From: Ceratodon purpureus
Taxonomy: Eukaryota > Streptophyta > Bryopsida > Pseudoditrichales > Ditrichaceae
Length of the DNA stretch: 64,000 nt
NCBI GenBank assembly: GCA_014871385.1
Contig: CM026429.1
Span: forward strand, 12,561,783 to 12,625,782
Reading direction: 5' to 3'
Shown here: positions 1 to 11,929 of the stretch, one piece after another
Position numbering within the stretch: position 1 is the stretch's first letter
Layout of the letters: each line of letters opens with the position of its first letter
Notes under the pieces: generated by a model
What the model was told of the DNA's origin: nothing
Seen by the model: the letters and a program-made list of their open reading frames with translations, nothing else
Databases searched by the model: none
Translations under genes and position numbers: made by a program

Positions 1-627
1 TGGAACAACTCGAGGAGACAGGCCTGGTGAAGATGGCGGCATGTAACTCCCTGGCGAAGTCCAATTATCACGCCTGAGACTGCTCTCATCTTTATCAACC
101 TGTATGCTTCGAGAATGTGCAAGATGATTCCGAGTAGATGCTCCTGGTGGTGCAGACGGTTTCGGGAGGCTAAGTGATCGCGAAGTCTTCGAAGATGAGA
201 CTGTTTTAGTGGCAAATGGTGCCTCAATTACATACTTGTGTGAAGAGGTCATGCCCTCAGGAGACACTGGAACTTGGTACTGGTCGTTTCTATAAGCATA
301 AAAGTCAGGTTGAGGAGCTCCAGATTGCGGCATGCTACGATTCACGTCCTGGTATGTGCGAGGCGACACAGCCGACCCAGATGGAGCCAATCTGCTATCC
401 GGCAACCTCTCCCTCTCCGGGCTGAGCTGCCCCATCTGGATCTGATGGGTTCGAGTCGAATGATCTGGATATGGGGCTACATGGGTTCTAGTTATTGTTG
501 CTTTCAAGAGCTCGATTTCCCGTCTCAACTGTTCCACCTGTTCAGTCAACAGAAGAGTCTCCCATGATTGCCCACTGCTACTACTGCCGACGCTCCCTTC
601 ACGCGAGCCTTCCCCTATTCGATCCAT
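1..627 (-). CDS. N-terminal exon of an unrecognised Ser/Pro-rich coiled-coil protein (partial)
   Basis: An uninterrupted reading frame of 209 codons starts at ATG 627-625 on the minus strand and is still open at base 1, so the gene continues past the left edge. An in-frame TGA lies a few codons upstream, which supports this start. Residues about 23-48 hold a short heptad-like helix (SWETLLLTEQVEQLRREIEL) that could form a coiled coil. The rest is rich in Ser, Pro, Arg and Gln with many SP and SPR sites (SPERERL, SAVSPRTY, PVSPEGM, SPGLSPR) and looks disordered. The codon-level coherence and supported start make it look like a real first coding exon. I do not recognise the family. A scaffold or cytoskeletal protein phosphorylated at SP sites would fit, but that is a guess. 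Confidence 0.6.
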   Translation of the reverse strand, partial: MDRIGEGSREGSVGSSSSGQSWETLLLTEQVEQLRREIELLKATITRTHVAPYPDHSTRTHQIQMGQLSPERERLPDSRLAPSGSAVSPRTYQDVNRSMPQSGAPQPDFYAYRNDQYQVPVSPEGMTSSHKYVIEAPFATKTVSSSKTSRSLSLPKPSAPPGASTRNHLAHSRSIQVDKDESSLRRDNWTSPGSYMPPSSPGLSPRVVP

Positions 628-2742
628 CCCGTGGCGTGCTTGCCAGCATCAGATGCTCAAATGGTCATGACTACTTCGCCCGATTTGATGACTAATTCAT
701 AAATTCTAGAAAATAATGCCCAGGATTCTGCACCCCAGCACTAGAAGATATCATATCAGTTCGAAGTAAAATGAATTTCAAAGGAGTTATCCAGAGAGAT
801 CAAAAAAGATGAAGAGAAACCTAAAGACAATAGTATTCGAAGCAAATATACTCATTGAGATAAGAGATGAACCCAAATGCTCAACGCGCGGATAGTTCTA
901 GAGACTTGCTCGAGAAAATGTGTCAAATAGGCAGACAAATGAGATAAGGAATTTAGGGCTAACAAACATGCTTGACAACCCACAGGGTTATAATACGTGC
1001 ATCAATTATCCTAGTCGTTCTTAAGTCTTCACCGATGGAGGACTCTGTCTGAACCCTAAACCACAACTTCTTCGATACATTCAAAACCAAGTGACATGCA
1101 AAGCTGTGCTAAAATCTACTCTGAACCAAAACAACAATCCTCTCTAATTTGCTTTCTACATCCCTAATCTGGACTTTCCCGTCCAGACTTCAGCTACCGT
1201 AATCAGAAAATCAACTTCACGTAAACCTACCGCCCTAGCAAGGTGCCGTCGGACCTCTCACTCTAGCAAATGGAGAAACTCCTCAATAAGCTCGAAAGGA
1301 CGGCATGAGCATTACCCCACATAATTTCAATCACTGTTGCTGTTTTAGCAAGGAGCTGCCGACTAAACTTCGTCAACATAATATAACCACTCAAATTCTA
1401 TTGTAGACTCCCCTCCAACTCAACAAGCAAATCTAGAAGCAAGAAAACCAAACGCATTTGCGAGAAACTTCGCGAATCAACAACTGCGCATCGAAGAAGA
1501 GCTATCATGCCAAAGTGCTGAAAACTAGAAAACTGTGCCGAAAAGACACCGTCGGTGCATCATCGGAAGCTGAACTCAACTCCACAACTAAAACATACCT
1601 GAAATTTCGCAGCAGACTAGATTTCGCAGCCAGGCTGCCTGACATGTTCCTGTCTAACATCATGCCCAACGTAAACAGCATGCTCCTGGCTACCCAAAAT
1701 CTCCCCATGCGTGTCGAACACGCACAAATTACAGCTAGCCATCCAAACAGGCTCCAATCCGCAAAAATTCTCCAAAACACGCAACGCTCGAAGTCGAGCC
1801 TCCGACTACGACCGACCCAGTTGCGCAATCCGGCGTGACACCCCATCAACAACCCAGTGATTGCTAACAATCTGATTGACACATGAATGATTATGGGCCT
1901 TCCTGGAGCCATGGCTCTGCCAAAGGTGCCGCAGTCGAGGTGCTGGAAGCATGACATATCAGCATGCCATGTCAGTGTCTGGGCACCACCTTCCTCGGAG
2001 TCCCAGTTGAGTTTTTTTTTATATTTTTTTCCAAAACAAAGGACGACCCACGAATACCAGAGTCACCTCTTGAGTTTAGGGAGAATGAAGGATGATGACG
2101 CGTTGCGTTTCTGATTCAATTCGATCCCGATGTTTCTGGGTGAGTTATGGCAAAGGCTGCGTCGTCATGCCACACAAGTCTGGATATTAAACTAGAATTT
2201 ACGTACTTGGGATTGCAGATAGAAATCGCTATCCAGCAGGCGAAATGTTGGTTAAGAGTGGTGATTCATGAAGGTAAACATGGTATGATTGTGCAGCTTT
2301 GGAAAATCTTACAGCAGCTTAAGGAGGCGACTAGGGTTGAAGTTGTCGCCATGGTATGAGAGAATTAGGAGCCACTCGAGAATAAGGCCACGCATGCGTG
2401 CGGAGTGCAAAATCTGATGAGACAGATGGGATCGACATATTCTTCACTTAAGACGATAAAACTTGAGCGTTCATCTGGTCATGAGCATCATGAAATGCCG
2501 CAGACTCTCTGTGCTACAATTCGTTCACTACAATTTGGAGCTCGGGCGGTTGCCATTGCACACACATCACACATCATTTCGAGAGATGCATGACTACGCA
2601 CAGATTACATTAGGTTAACATCAGATGTACATGCAGAATGTTTTTGCAGGGGTATGGATTTTACATTCGAATCGATCGCTTTCTCGCAGATTCAATAATG
2701 GCTACTCTTAGTTGCTGAGATGCTAAACCGTGAAGAATTGGG
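628..2742. other. Intergenic, upstream of the coiled-coil gene and downstream of the monooxygenase
   Basis: No coding region could be supported. The part next to 627 is probably 5' leader and promoter of the minus-strand gene. Open frames at 1458-1838 (+) and 1505-1957 (-) overlap each other and show no recognisable protein. Confidence 0.4.
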
Positions 2743-4353
2743 CTACGAAACTGGCGTCAAGAGGAAGCCCTCGTACTGCTTGGCAGCCACATCGTTGCAC
2801 TTGGCCGTGTAGTTGTCGAGCCCGCCGAGGTATCCCAAAAGGACGCGGGGCTTGTTGGGCACATTGCTGCCGGTGTACCAGGAATTTGTGCACATGTACA
2901 AAGTGCTTTCGGCGATGGCGCTCGCATGCGCCACCCACGCTTCCTCCGCGTCCGCAGATGCGTCGATCTCCGCGGCCCCCTCGCGGCGCGCGTACGCAAT
3001 GCAGTCCGCGATCCAGTTGACGTGCTGCTCGATCGAGGCCGCCATGTTGGTGAACACGGACGGGCTCTGCGGGCCCGTGACGACGAAGAGGTTGGGGAAC
3101 CCGGCGATGGCGAGGCCCAAGTACGTGCGCGGCCCGTCGGACCACTTCTCCCGAAGCGACACGCCTCCCTTGCCGCGGATGTCGATCCGGTTCAGCGCGC
3201 CCGTGACGGCATCGTAGCCCGTGGCGTACACGATGGCGTCGAGGTCGTACTCTGCCTCTGACGTGCGGATTCCCGAGGCCGTGATCTCGACGAGGGGCGT
3301 CTTGCGGAGGTCGACGAGGTGGACGTGGTCGGAGTTGAAGGCGTCGTAGTAGCCGGACTCGAGGCACACGCGCTTGGTGCCGAAAGCGTAGCTGCGCGGG
3401 CACAGCGTCTCGGCCGTTTGCGGGTCTTTCACGATGGACCTGATCTTCTCGCGCACGAACTCGCAGATGGTTTCGTTGGCTTCCTTGTTGATCATCACGT
3501 CGCTGTATGACTGGATGATGTGGATGAAGTTGCCGTCCTGCCAGCCGCGCTCGTACTTGGCTCTGCGCTCGTCGTCGCTGACCTCGAACGCGGATTTCGT
3601 GGTCGGCACTGCGGGAATCCCAGCCCTGGAGTTCCGCTCTGCTTCTCGCAATGTGGCGTAGTTCGCCTTCGTCTGGGCAATCTCGTGGTCTGTCAAGGGC
3701 CGGTTGCCTGCCGGGAGGCAAAACGCTGGGGTTCGTTGGAAGACCGTCAACTCGGAGGCCTGTTTCGCGATGATGGGAATGGACTGCACAGCGGAAGAGC
3801 CGGTGCCGATCACACCCACGCGCTGGCCGGTGAAGTCGACTCCGTTGTCAGGCCACTGCGCGGTGTGGTAGGAGTTCCCCTGGAACTTGTCGATGCCCGG
3901 AACCTCGGGCATCTTCGACACCGAGAGGACCCCTGTTGCCATGACGAGAAACTGCGCCCCAATCGTCTCCTCGCTGTCGGTGTGCACCTTCCATCGCTTG
4001 GCGCTCTCGTCGTAGATTGCACTGGTGACGCGCGTGTCGAATGTGATGTCCTTGCGGAGATCGAAGCGGTCGGCCACGTGGTTGACGTAGCGCAGAATCT
4101 CCTTCTGGCCCGTGAACTTCTCCTTCCATATCCACTCCTGCTCTAGCTCCGGGGAGAACGAGTACGAGTAGAAGGTGCTCTCGATGTCGCACCGTGCTCC
4201 GGGGTACTTGTTCCAGTACCATGTGCCTCCGACGCCGCTCCCTGCCTCTATGACCCGGGCTCTTAACCCCAAGTTTCGCACCTTGTAGAGCTGGTAAAGC
4301 CCCGAAATCCCAGCTCCGACAATAACAACATCCACCTCGGAGGAGCTGGACAT
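2743..4353 (-). CDS. Type I Baeyer-Villiger monooxygenase (cyclohexanone monooxygenase-like), intronless
   Basis: This 536-residue FAD- and NADPH-dependent enzyme would insert an oxygen next to a ketone carbonyl to give an ester or lactone. The FAD dinucleotide fold is at residues 13-18 (GAGISG), followed by GGTWYWNKYPGARCD (about 42-56), typical of the cyclohexanone/phenylacetone monooxygenase group. The Baeyer-Villiger fingerprint FxGxxxHTxxWP is intact at 157-168 (FQGNSYHTAQWP). The NADPH-binding glycine motif is GTGSSA at 183-188, and a late ATGYDAVTG motif is also present. Length is normal for the family and no signal peptide is seen, so it is probably cytosolic. The start is the first ATG before the FAD motif. 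The gene is a single exon and more GC-rich than its surroundings, unlike most genes here. Type I enzymes are mainly bacterial and fungal, and one from the moss Physcomitrella has been characterised, so ancient transfer is plausible. The natural substrate is unknown. Confidence 0.93.
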   Translation of the reverse strand: MSSSSEVDVVIVGAGISGLYQLYKVRNLGLRARVIEAGSGVGGTWYWNKYPGARCDIESTFYSYSFSPELEQEWIWKEKFTGQKEILRYVNHVADRFDLRKDITFDTRVTSAIYDESAKRWKVHTDSEETIGAQFLVMATGVLSVSKMPEVPGIDKFQGNSYHTAQWPDNGVDFTGQRVGVIGTGSSAVQSIPIIAKQASELTVFQRTPAFCLPAGNRPLTDHEIAQTKANYATLREAERNSRAGIPAVPTTKSAFEVSDDERRAKYERGWQDGNFIHIIQSYSDVMINKEANETICEFVREKIRSIVKDPQTAETLCPRSYAFGTKRVCLESGYYDAFNSDHVHLVDLRKTPLVEITASGIRTSEAEYDLDAIVYATGYDAVTGALNRIDIRGKGGVSLREKWSDGPRTYLGLAIAGFPNLFVVTGPQSPSVFTNMAASIEQHVNWIADCIAYARREGAAEIDASADAEEAWVAHASAIAESTLYMCTNSWYTGSNVPNKPRVLLGYLGGLDNYTAKCNDVAAKQYEGFLLTPVS

Positions 4354-6547
4354 GGCTCTTATTGACGTGATTCAGTGAAATCGCAATCTGCAACCTAATA
4401 TGTGAAGCTAAACGCAGATCGATCGATGAGCTCGCATCTAATCTTCACCTCTACCCTGCTCTCCCCGAATCGGTTGCCTCAGCTACTTCAGTGATGTTCA
4501 AGGGTATGTCCGATGTCCTCCGCTTCTGAAGCTGCATGTCAATGTGAAATCTGGCTCAATACATTGGAATGGACAAGATTCTAAACGACAAGCGATTACC
4601 TGCAAAATTTCTTGCCAAAGCTGAAATTTAAGATAGAGGAAAACCCAAATTGTGGAAACGAAAGACGTGACCGACGACTACAACAGGGACAATGTCCATA
4701 GCAAAGCTCAACTAGACCAGATTTTCAGAACTTTGCAGATTCTAATAATCAGAAGAGATGATGTCGGAGTACATGGAGCCCTACTAGTTGATGCTAACAT
4801 AACTTACCTTACCGTCCTCAACACACGGTCTAGAAACCTCCACCACCTCATCGAAGAAAGACATGCAGTTACGGAAGCAAAACAAAGGAGCAAAAAGAGG
4901 CTAACTTTCTAATTCTCAAACATGAAGAGTTTTTGACAAACAAGTTTCAACAATGAATTACGTCTGTACTTGCCCTGGACTGGGCCCTGCAAAAGGCCTC
5001 TGTCGACTCACTAACTTGGTGAATGGAGAATTTCTCTGCATACGAAAATTAGGCAGGAGGATGCCTGTCGTGAGACGCAGCTGGGGCAGAGTCTGACGGA
5101 TAACATGCTTACCGCTCGAGAGTAATCTGCACTGCGTCCTTGTCCCTCCGACGTCACCCTGCAACAGTACTTGGGTGTCTGAGTTGTAGTACTTGAGAAG
5201 CGCAAGCAAAAATTTAAAGGTGACCGGACTGAGTGGGCAGAGCAATAATCAAGGGTCCCGTGTAGATAAGTCTCTCATACTGTACCCACGAGGTTTTTGT
5301 CATTCGAACACTATTCATCAGAATAGGTGATTAGGCGCCGGTGAACAGTGTTGTCCCGCACTTTAGTCACCTGCCTGAATAATATGGTAAGCTTGACTTA
5401 AGAGCGGAAAATAGATACCATCATGTCGTACATGGGCCAAAGACATAACTTTGTTTCAAATATCATTTTAGTGATGTACCAACCCAATTGTTGCACTACC
5501 CAATTGCTCTGTCCATAACAACTTAGATCTATAAACACTGAATTTAATTGATAGTGAAATATTTGAATTGATGGTGGAAAGGAAATGTACCAAATGCAGA
5601 CGTATTGAAAGAAATACCTGCCAATTTAGTGAAACGGAGAATGTTTGCTGAATATTGTAGCCAAATGAAGTGTCATGGTAATATTATGATAGACATGCTT
5701 AGAAACACAATATAATAATATATGGCCCAATGTTCCTGCGCACATCATAAAGCGCTTTCAACTTTCTGTCAACTTGATGTCAACTTGATGTCAACTTGAC
5801 ATTCATGTACACCTGAAATGTTACCAACTCACGGCTCAGATGCTCTTCTCAAAGTTCATTTTCAACATCCAGGGACAGGAAAAATAATGAAACAAGTGAA
5901 TTCAAAACATTTTGAGAGCACATTGACACCCAACAAGGCACACTTATCAATACTCATGTTCATTGTCTGTAGTGGTACTAGTCACTGCAAGTGGGCCAGA
6001 CCACTGGACACTACTCAACCGCTGAACTTGGACTATTACACCATCTGTTACGTATCCTTTGCAGCTGATGAGATGCTCCTTCTCCACTATTGTCATTCCT
6101 ATGATTCCTTATCCTTTAAACATGTCCTGGTGTTCACCAACAAGATATGATTTCCTTTTGTAATTTGGCACATAATTGTTCAGAAACTCAAAGCGAAGTA
6201 CACAAAAAACCCTGGCGAAAGAATAACAGTGCCCTCAACCTACATGCAACGTGACTTTCGTTATGCCAGAAAACAAAAAATGGTATCAAGTACGTGGATG
6301 TGTACAGTGAAGATTGTGTGACGATACCTACTACCTCGACGAATTTACTGTGCATATATAATTTTAAATTATTTGATCGATCTTCGCTGACATTCACTGA
6401 ATTATTCGTCATCCCAGGTCGGGTCATGACTCAATATGAACATGATTACGTGAAGATCAATCAAAAGGAGGATGCGCCAATGCCGTTGCCTGCAGAGAGT
6501 CATGCTACAGTTGCGGTGGCAGTGTTGGTTTGCAAGACTTGGTCTGA
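4354..6547. other. Intergenic, promoter side of the monooxygenase
   Basis: No coding region is supported. Three direct copies of an 11-bp unit (tgtcaacttga) lie at about 5768-5800. The open frame 5818-6150 (+) has no recognisable motif and no splice or homology support. Confidence 0.35.
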
Positions 6548-7145
6548 GGGCCGCTTTACATCTAGGGGCCGGGCCAACTTTTCCTGAGGCCAATTGCTTG
6601 AAATTTCAGCCCATTTTTGGGTTGGGGCCGGCCTCAAGTCCTCATTATAATAAGATTAGAATGGGGGCCGATTTTCCCATATGTAAAGGCCTTCGGGCCA
6701 AGTAGCCGGGCCAATTCAATAAATCTTGAAAAAAAAAAATTATTGATGGTGGACATGAACGAACAAAGAAGGATATGGTGGGTTAAGTTGTCATGGGCTC
6801 CTTCGTCGTAGCTACGAGGTGGTGGGCTCAATACCCAGTGGCTGCAGGAATAAATGTGATTGGTTGAAGAGAGAGGATTTTTTAATGTGAAATATTTTTT
6901 TAATTAAACTCTGACATTGGCCCCGAGGCCAAGAGTTGGCCTTCCATTCTCGGTGCACCCAATTCACCGAGCTCGGGCCATGTCAGACCTTCCATTTCTT
7001 GATTAAAAAAATTCTGCCACCAACTTGGCCCGAGGACTAGATGTAAAGGGGTTCGGGCCAATTTTTTCCTCTCGGCCAATCACGATTGAGGATTTCAGTC
7101 CTCAAAGGGGCTGAATTGGCCCGGCCCCCAGATGTAAAGCGGCCC
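6548..7145. mobile_element. Non-autonomous terminal-inverted-repeat element, GGGCCGC ends
   Basis: The first about 30 bp (from GGGCCGCTTTACATCT at 6548) are nearly the exact reverse complement of the last about 30 bp (ending at 7145, AGATGTAAAGCGGCCC). The interior is about 600 bp, carries several GGCC-rich inverted segments (GAGGCCAA, TTGGCCT, TCGGGCC), and encodes no transposase. No clean target-site duplication is visible. The 9 bases before 6548 and those at 7147-7155 match at only 6 of 9 positions. The superfamily is uncertain, with Mutator-like or hAT-like both possible. Confidence 0.65.
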
Positions 7146-10133
7146 GTTGTCCAGACAAAATGGGTCCAAGTCCCGACGGCACAGCAAGGTGACTATTGTG
7201 CATGGCCATTGGCAAGTAAGGTGAGCTCATTTGCACTCACCGTACGTGACGCCTACTGTAAAGTATATTGTATTTCTGCGAAATCCCTAGGTTAACCCCT
7301 TTGTGGTGCCGAGGACGGTGAGGCTGCCCCTACGTGCACTGCTCTGCACATGAATTTCAAGTGGATTCCACACTTATCATTCATATGGATATTTTGAAAA
7401 AAAAATCAAAAGAAATTCAGGCATGAATTAGAATGTGACGTGGACCTGTGATAATATTATAAGTTGTGTCCTCTTAGCTCCTAAAGGGCTAAGATTGTTT
7501 CCCTCACGGTGATGCTATTTTTTGTTAGCAAAAAATATTGCATTTTTTTTTAAAAAAAATCTGATTTCATTTTTCCCAATTTAATGGGCCCTATAACTAT
7601 GGATTGTTAAATTAAAGAATTTTCTAGTGTTGGTAATATAAAGAATCCATGACTGAGATACATTCAAATTCTTTTTCTCAAATTGGTAGCCCCGGATTTG
7701 AGGGAAGAATATTCTAAAAAGTTAATAAAATGTCTTTTCCATATAATATAAAAAATAAAAAATAAAAAATAAAAAAAATTCTTTGGACATCAATCAAAGC
7801 CAAATTTTGGGAAAAACACATTGTAGACAAATGTACTCTTAAGTTTGTATTTTGCGGATACTAAATCCTAACAAAGGTAAATCAAATCAATTCCGCTCTA
7901 GATATGGTTCTCTAACTATAAGGATTATTTTGGACCATTGTCTAATTTTTAGAGTTACCGAAGTGGTTCAACAACTTTAGGAAATTCTGAAACTCGCATA
8001 ACCTTGTAGTAGATAAAGGTAGGGGCATGCATGAAAGTCTCTACTTTGTAATCCATCTTGTAGAAATAGCAAAAGATGTAGTATCCATCTTTAGAAACGT
8101 ACCACGGTTATTACGGGTACTCGATGATTCGCGGAAATGTACTCCTAAAGGACAACTTGGCAAAATTGGGCTTTTTTATAGTTTGGGCATGTATATGTGA
8201 ATTCAATTTAAATCAAGATTTTTTGAAACTTTTTGTGAATATTTGCCATAACAAGGACCTTGAGGCAACCTGATTTTTTTTCAATTAGACATCTAAAGAA
8301 ATAGTCATGGTACCTCAAGTAAAATTTTGTGTTTCGTGAGCAATTTCGACAGCCATGCTAATACATATGTTACCTCTGAGGTTATTTTTATAAGTACTTA
8401 ATATTTTCATATTTAAGCTTTTCCAAAAAACCTTCTTTAGTACAAATTTATGTTTACTCCAAAAAACATCAAATTTTTCTCACCATTTTGGACAATATAC
8501 TAAAAAAACTTCTTCTTTCCCTCATAAAGGTTAACTAAGCATACTTGAAGAAAATGCACATATGGGCACAATGAAAAATAAAAAATCTAAAAATCTAAAA
8601 GCTTAAAAAAGAAATATAAATTTTGAGCTTTTGAAATTGAGAAAAATATACAAAACTAACAAACAACATGTTGCACAACATGTTGTAATGCAACTGGAAA
8701 AAGTGCAAGAATTTCATTGGCCATTGCAAGAAAGTAAGAGTCAATTAAAAAGATGAAAGAAACATAGAAACCTTTGGAAACAAAATGGAACCGCAAATGA
8801 AAAGTATAAATGTAATATTTGGATGATTTTTTGACATGATATTTTGACGGATATCAGACAGAATAATGACATAGTATTGTAATGTTTTTATTATAGAATA
8901 GATAAAAATACAAAGAAATAAAAATTTAAAGAGCTATTGGTTTGTAAATGCTAGATTGAAAAAAGAAAAACAGTAAGGAATAAAAAGACAAGCATAGCAA
9001 TGTGTAAAGGTGAAAGTTGAAATCTTAATATTTTGAGTATATTTATAATTATAAAAACTTGACATAGAATATTTCACAGCCCTTACATTAGATTTCAAAT
9101 GAATACTTATGAGACCAAAAATAGAGAAGTAAAAGGCAATTTTTTAAAATTCATGAAATATTAAAAAATACATCAACAACGGATGAATTGCCTATTACTC
9201 TTACATGTTTCAATTTTTACTTTAAATTGTTAACCCTAAACCTTAAACCGTATGTGCTATACTTTATTTGGTGTATCTTCTATGTACATTCTTACATCTT
9301 AATGTTAATGTTTAAATTAAATTATGTCATGATCTTAACCTATTCTACATGTGCTTCAATTAAATTCAACTGACTCTTCTACTTTCAATTTACATTTAAT
9401 TTCAATTAATATCATGTGATGTTTGTCTATACTCATGAACCATGAAAAATTTTGAGCAAATTAAAGTTGATTGACAAATTGTGGTGATTACTCTAATTCA
9501 TAGAAGCTTAATTTGTAGAAAACTATTGTAGTGGACATTTTTTAGAACAAAATCACTTTTCACTTATCTTATGTAATTGCTAAATTAATTTCTACAAATA
9601 ATTGTAAGTTATGCCTTTTCAAATCAAAATTTAAATTATACAAATAGTCATAAATGTGAATCAATAGTCATAACATTGTACATAAATGTTAATCAATTTT
9701 GAGTGGTCCATGTTAATCAGTTTTGAGTGGTCCATTTTAAGAGACAAAGCATAGGGAGTTGAAGCGACTCCACGTGCATCGATGGTGGAAGTGACAGTTC
9801 CTTCGTAGCAACTTGAGCCTAAGACAAATTGGGTTTAGAATATAGGAGTTTGTTTAGAAACGCCATTTTAACCCCTAAAAGACATTCTAAGAAATTTATG
9901 AAATAATGGAATTTCTTGAAAAGAAATATGAATTAGCATTCTTGTGTATTCCACTTAATAAAAATATTGTTTTCAATATGCTACGCTTGTTTTTTGTGTG
10001 TAATTGTTTTTATACATTTATCTAACTTAGTCTTCTTTATTATGCACCAAAACCCCCAAAATCCATAACGCAAAAAACCTAATGAAAAAAAAGTTCGAGT
10101 GTGTTGACCTAGTCAAAAATAGTCTCAAAAAAG
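7146..10133. other. AT-rich intergenic block
   Basis: Strongly AT-rich sequence with many A and T runs and no supportable gene. Two adjacent copies of the palindrome CAACATGTTG lie at 8664-8685, and a short direct repeat (ttttgagtggtcca) lies near 9697-9735. Confidence 0.4.
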
Positions 10134-10510
10134 CATTAGGGAAAATATGGGGTCTGCAACGGGCCTTGTAAGACAGCCCTAAGGTAGGTGAACTTGCTAC
10201 CCACCCATGCCTCTCTAAGTAATCTCATTAGTAGATATCGTGCCCGCTCACAACACAATCCGCTACTGTCCAATGGGGTGACAGTAGTGGCACACGCTCG
10301 TTGACAGCGTCATTACTGCTCGTACTGTCCAATGGGGTGACAGCAGTGGCACACGCCTTCGCTGCCAGCGATTGGCTGGACCCCCAAAACGCCGATTTGG
10401 CGACCTGCTGGCACCATTGGTGCGAGCGGATAAAGTGCACGGGCATAGCCAAATTTTGAGGCACGTGGGAAACCCAAAGGCCCGTTGAAGACCCCATATT
10501 TCTCCTAATG
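10134..10510. mobile_element. Non-autonomous TIR element A, CATTAGG ends
   Basis: A left end beginning CATTAGGGAAAATATGGGG at 10134 is matched in inverted orientation by the right end closing at 10510. The inverted match runs for about 35 bp with a few differences and includes GGGGTCT and CAACGGGCCTT. The 377-bp interior holds two direct copies of a unit of about 33 bp (TACTGTCCAATGGGGTGACA...) near 10264 and 10323. No transposase and no convincing target duplication are seen. Its extreme ends match those of the element at 11524-11923. Confidence 0.6.
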
Positions 10511-11523
10511 TTTGGTTTTAAATTTCAATCGCTATAAACTTCTAATCTTTACGATCTAATATGATGAATTTTTTTAAGCTATCTACTACAATAATATAGT
10601 TAAAGATCTTACAATTAAAATTAGAAAAAATATTTTTTTAGTCATTCATGTTTTTTACATTGAAAATGACAATTTTGGAGCGTTATTCGATGAAACTTTA
10701 GTGAAGGAACTTTAGGGGTTAAAACGTTTAGAAATCCCTTTTTTGGAAAAGGACCAGTCAATGAAGGAATCATCTATTGAAGTTTGCTTTTCCAATCAGA
10801 CTTAGTTGTTGGGCTACTTTCATAAAAGTCATTCTCATGATCCTATCTGGAATCACTGGATGATTCGAAGAGATGGCACACAACTTGTTGTTCCTAAACC
10901 AAGCGTCCTACTTTGAAGACTATAGAAGATCGTGCCCGTTTGCAATCATAATTTTTTTGGAAAAACCCAAAGAATCCAACCAACGTCATTGAGAAATTAT
11001 TAAGTGAGTTTTAGGCTTAGTGAAACCGTAGTAATTTGCGATATCCCATGCCAGCTTCGAGAACATGTATTCTAGTAGAGCTCAGCAAGTGAAGTACTTA
11101 CGCTTTCTTAAGGAAGATTCCCCCTTGACAGCCATGACCTGCATGATAGTCACAAACATCAATAATGTAAAGATGAACAACTAGCCCCTTCCGTTCAGGC
11201 TTGTAAGTCATTAGACGGAAGAGCATTGAAGTGCTCCATGAATTCTGGTTGTCGTTGCACTAGTTGAAGAATATATCGGAGTCCAAGTAACGTGGTGCCA
11301 AGAACTTGGAGTGTGTTGAAGCGGAATACAAATAGTCCAAAATCAGGAAGAAGCCGGAAGGGACCCGCCCACAGCACGAAGGGTCACTCTTTTTGGAACC
11401 AAGGTACATTGTGTCCCAGCTAATTTCATGATTCACCTACATTGCATTGAATCAGTGAGTTCTAGGCAAATTGATACCCAGTCGTACATAGTGAACCTTA
11501 AGATGTACAGCCGTGATTGGTAT
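10511..11523. other. Intergenic between two TIR elements
   Basis: No gene is supported. A 60-codon minus-strand frame at 11195-11377 was examined and is not recognisable. Confidence 0.35.
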
Positions 11524-11923
11524 CATTAGGAGAAAAATGAGCTCAAAATAAGGCCGTGTAAGCCTGCCCTTTCTAGATGAACTCCCTGCTTTGGGCACCT
11601 CTGCCGCTGGCAGCGGATGCCAGAGTTGCTGCCCACACAGAACTGCGTGGCGCACTCACAACAAAGGTCCTCGGAATATTAGGTGAGACATGAATGCCTC
11701 GGCTCGGGCTTTGGTCCCAAGTGGGCAGGTTGTGTCAGCCCGACATTGTAGATGTGCCCTCCACACGCCTCCCTCGGAGGTCATTGGTTCGAGCCCCCGT
11801 GGCGGTTGCTGGCACCACGGTGGCACCTCACATGCCATGTCAAAAAGTACGCGGGCAGCGCCTGTTTTTTTCTCTCACGTGCCGCTTACACGGCCTTTTT
11901 GTGACCTGATTTTTCTCCTAATG
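11524..11923. mobile_element. Non-autonomous TIR element B, CATTAGG ends
   Basis: This 400-bp element has terminal inverted repeats of about 38 bp. The left end starts CATTAGGAGAAAAAT at 11524. The right end (…ATTTTTCTCCTAATG) closes at 11923, and both arms share GGCCGTGTAAGC at their inner side. The flanking 8-mers attggtat (11516-11523) and gttggtgc (11924-11931) agree at 5 of 8 positions with only transitions elsewhere, so an old 8-bp hAT-type duplication is possible. The interior has no coding capacity. Confidence 0.6.
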
Positions 11924-11929
11924 GTTGGT

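Noticed and set aside
1458-1957. Overlapping frames of 126 and 150 codons
   Set aside because: They lie on opposite strands over the same bases without family similarity, and are probably leader or promoter sequence of the gene ending at base 1.
3520-4146. A 208-codon plus-strand frame opposite the monooxygenase
   Set aside because: It is the antisense of a high-GC real gene. Such mirror frames are expected, and the product has no recognisable motif.
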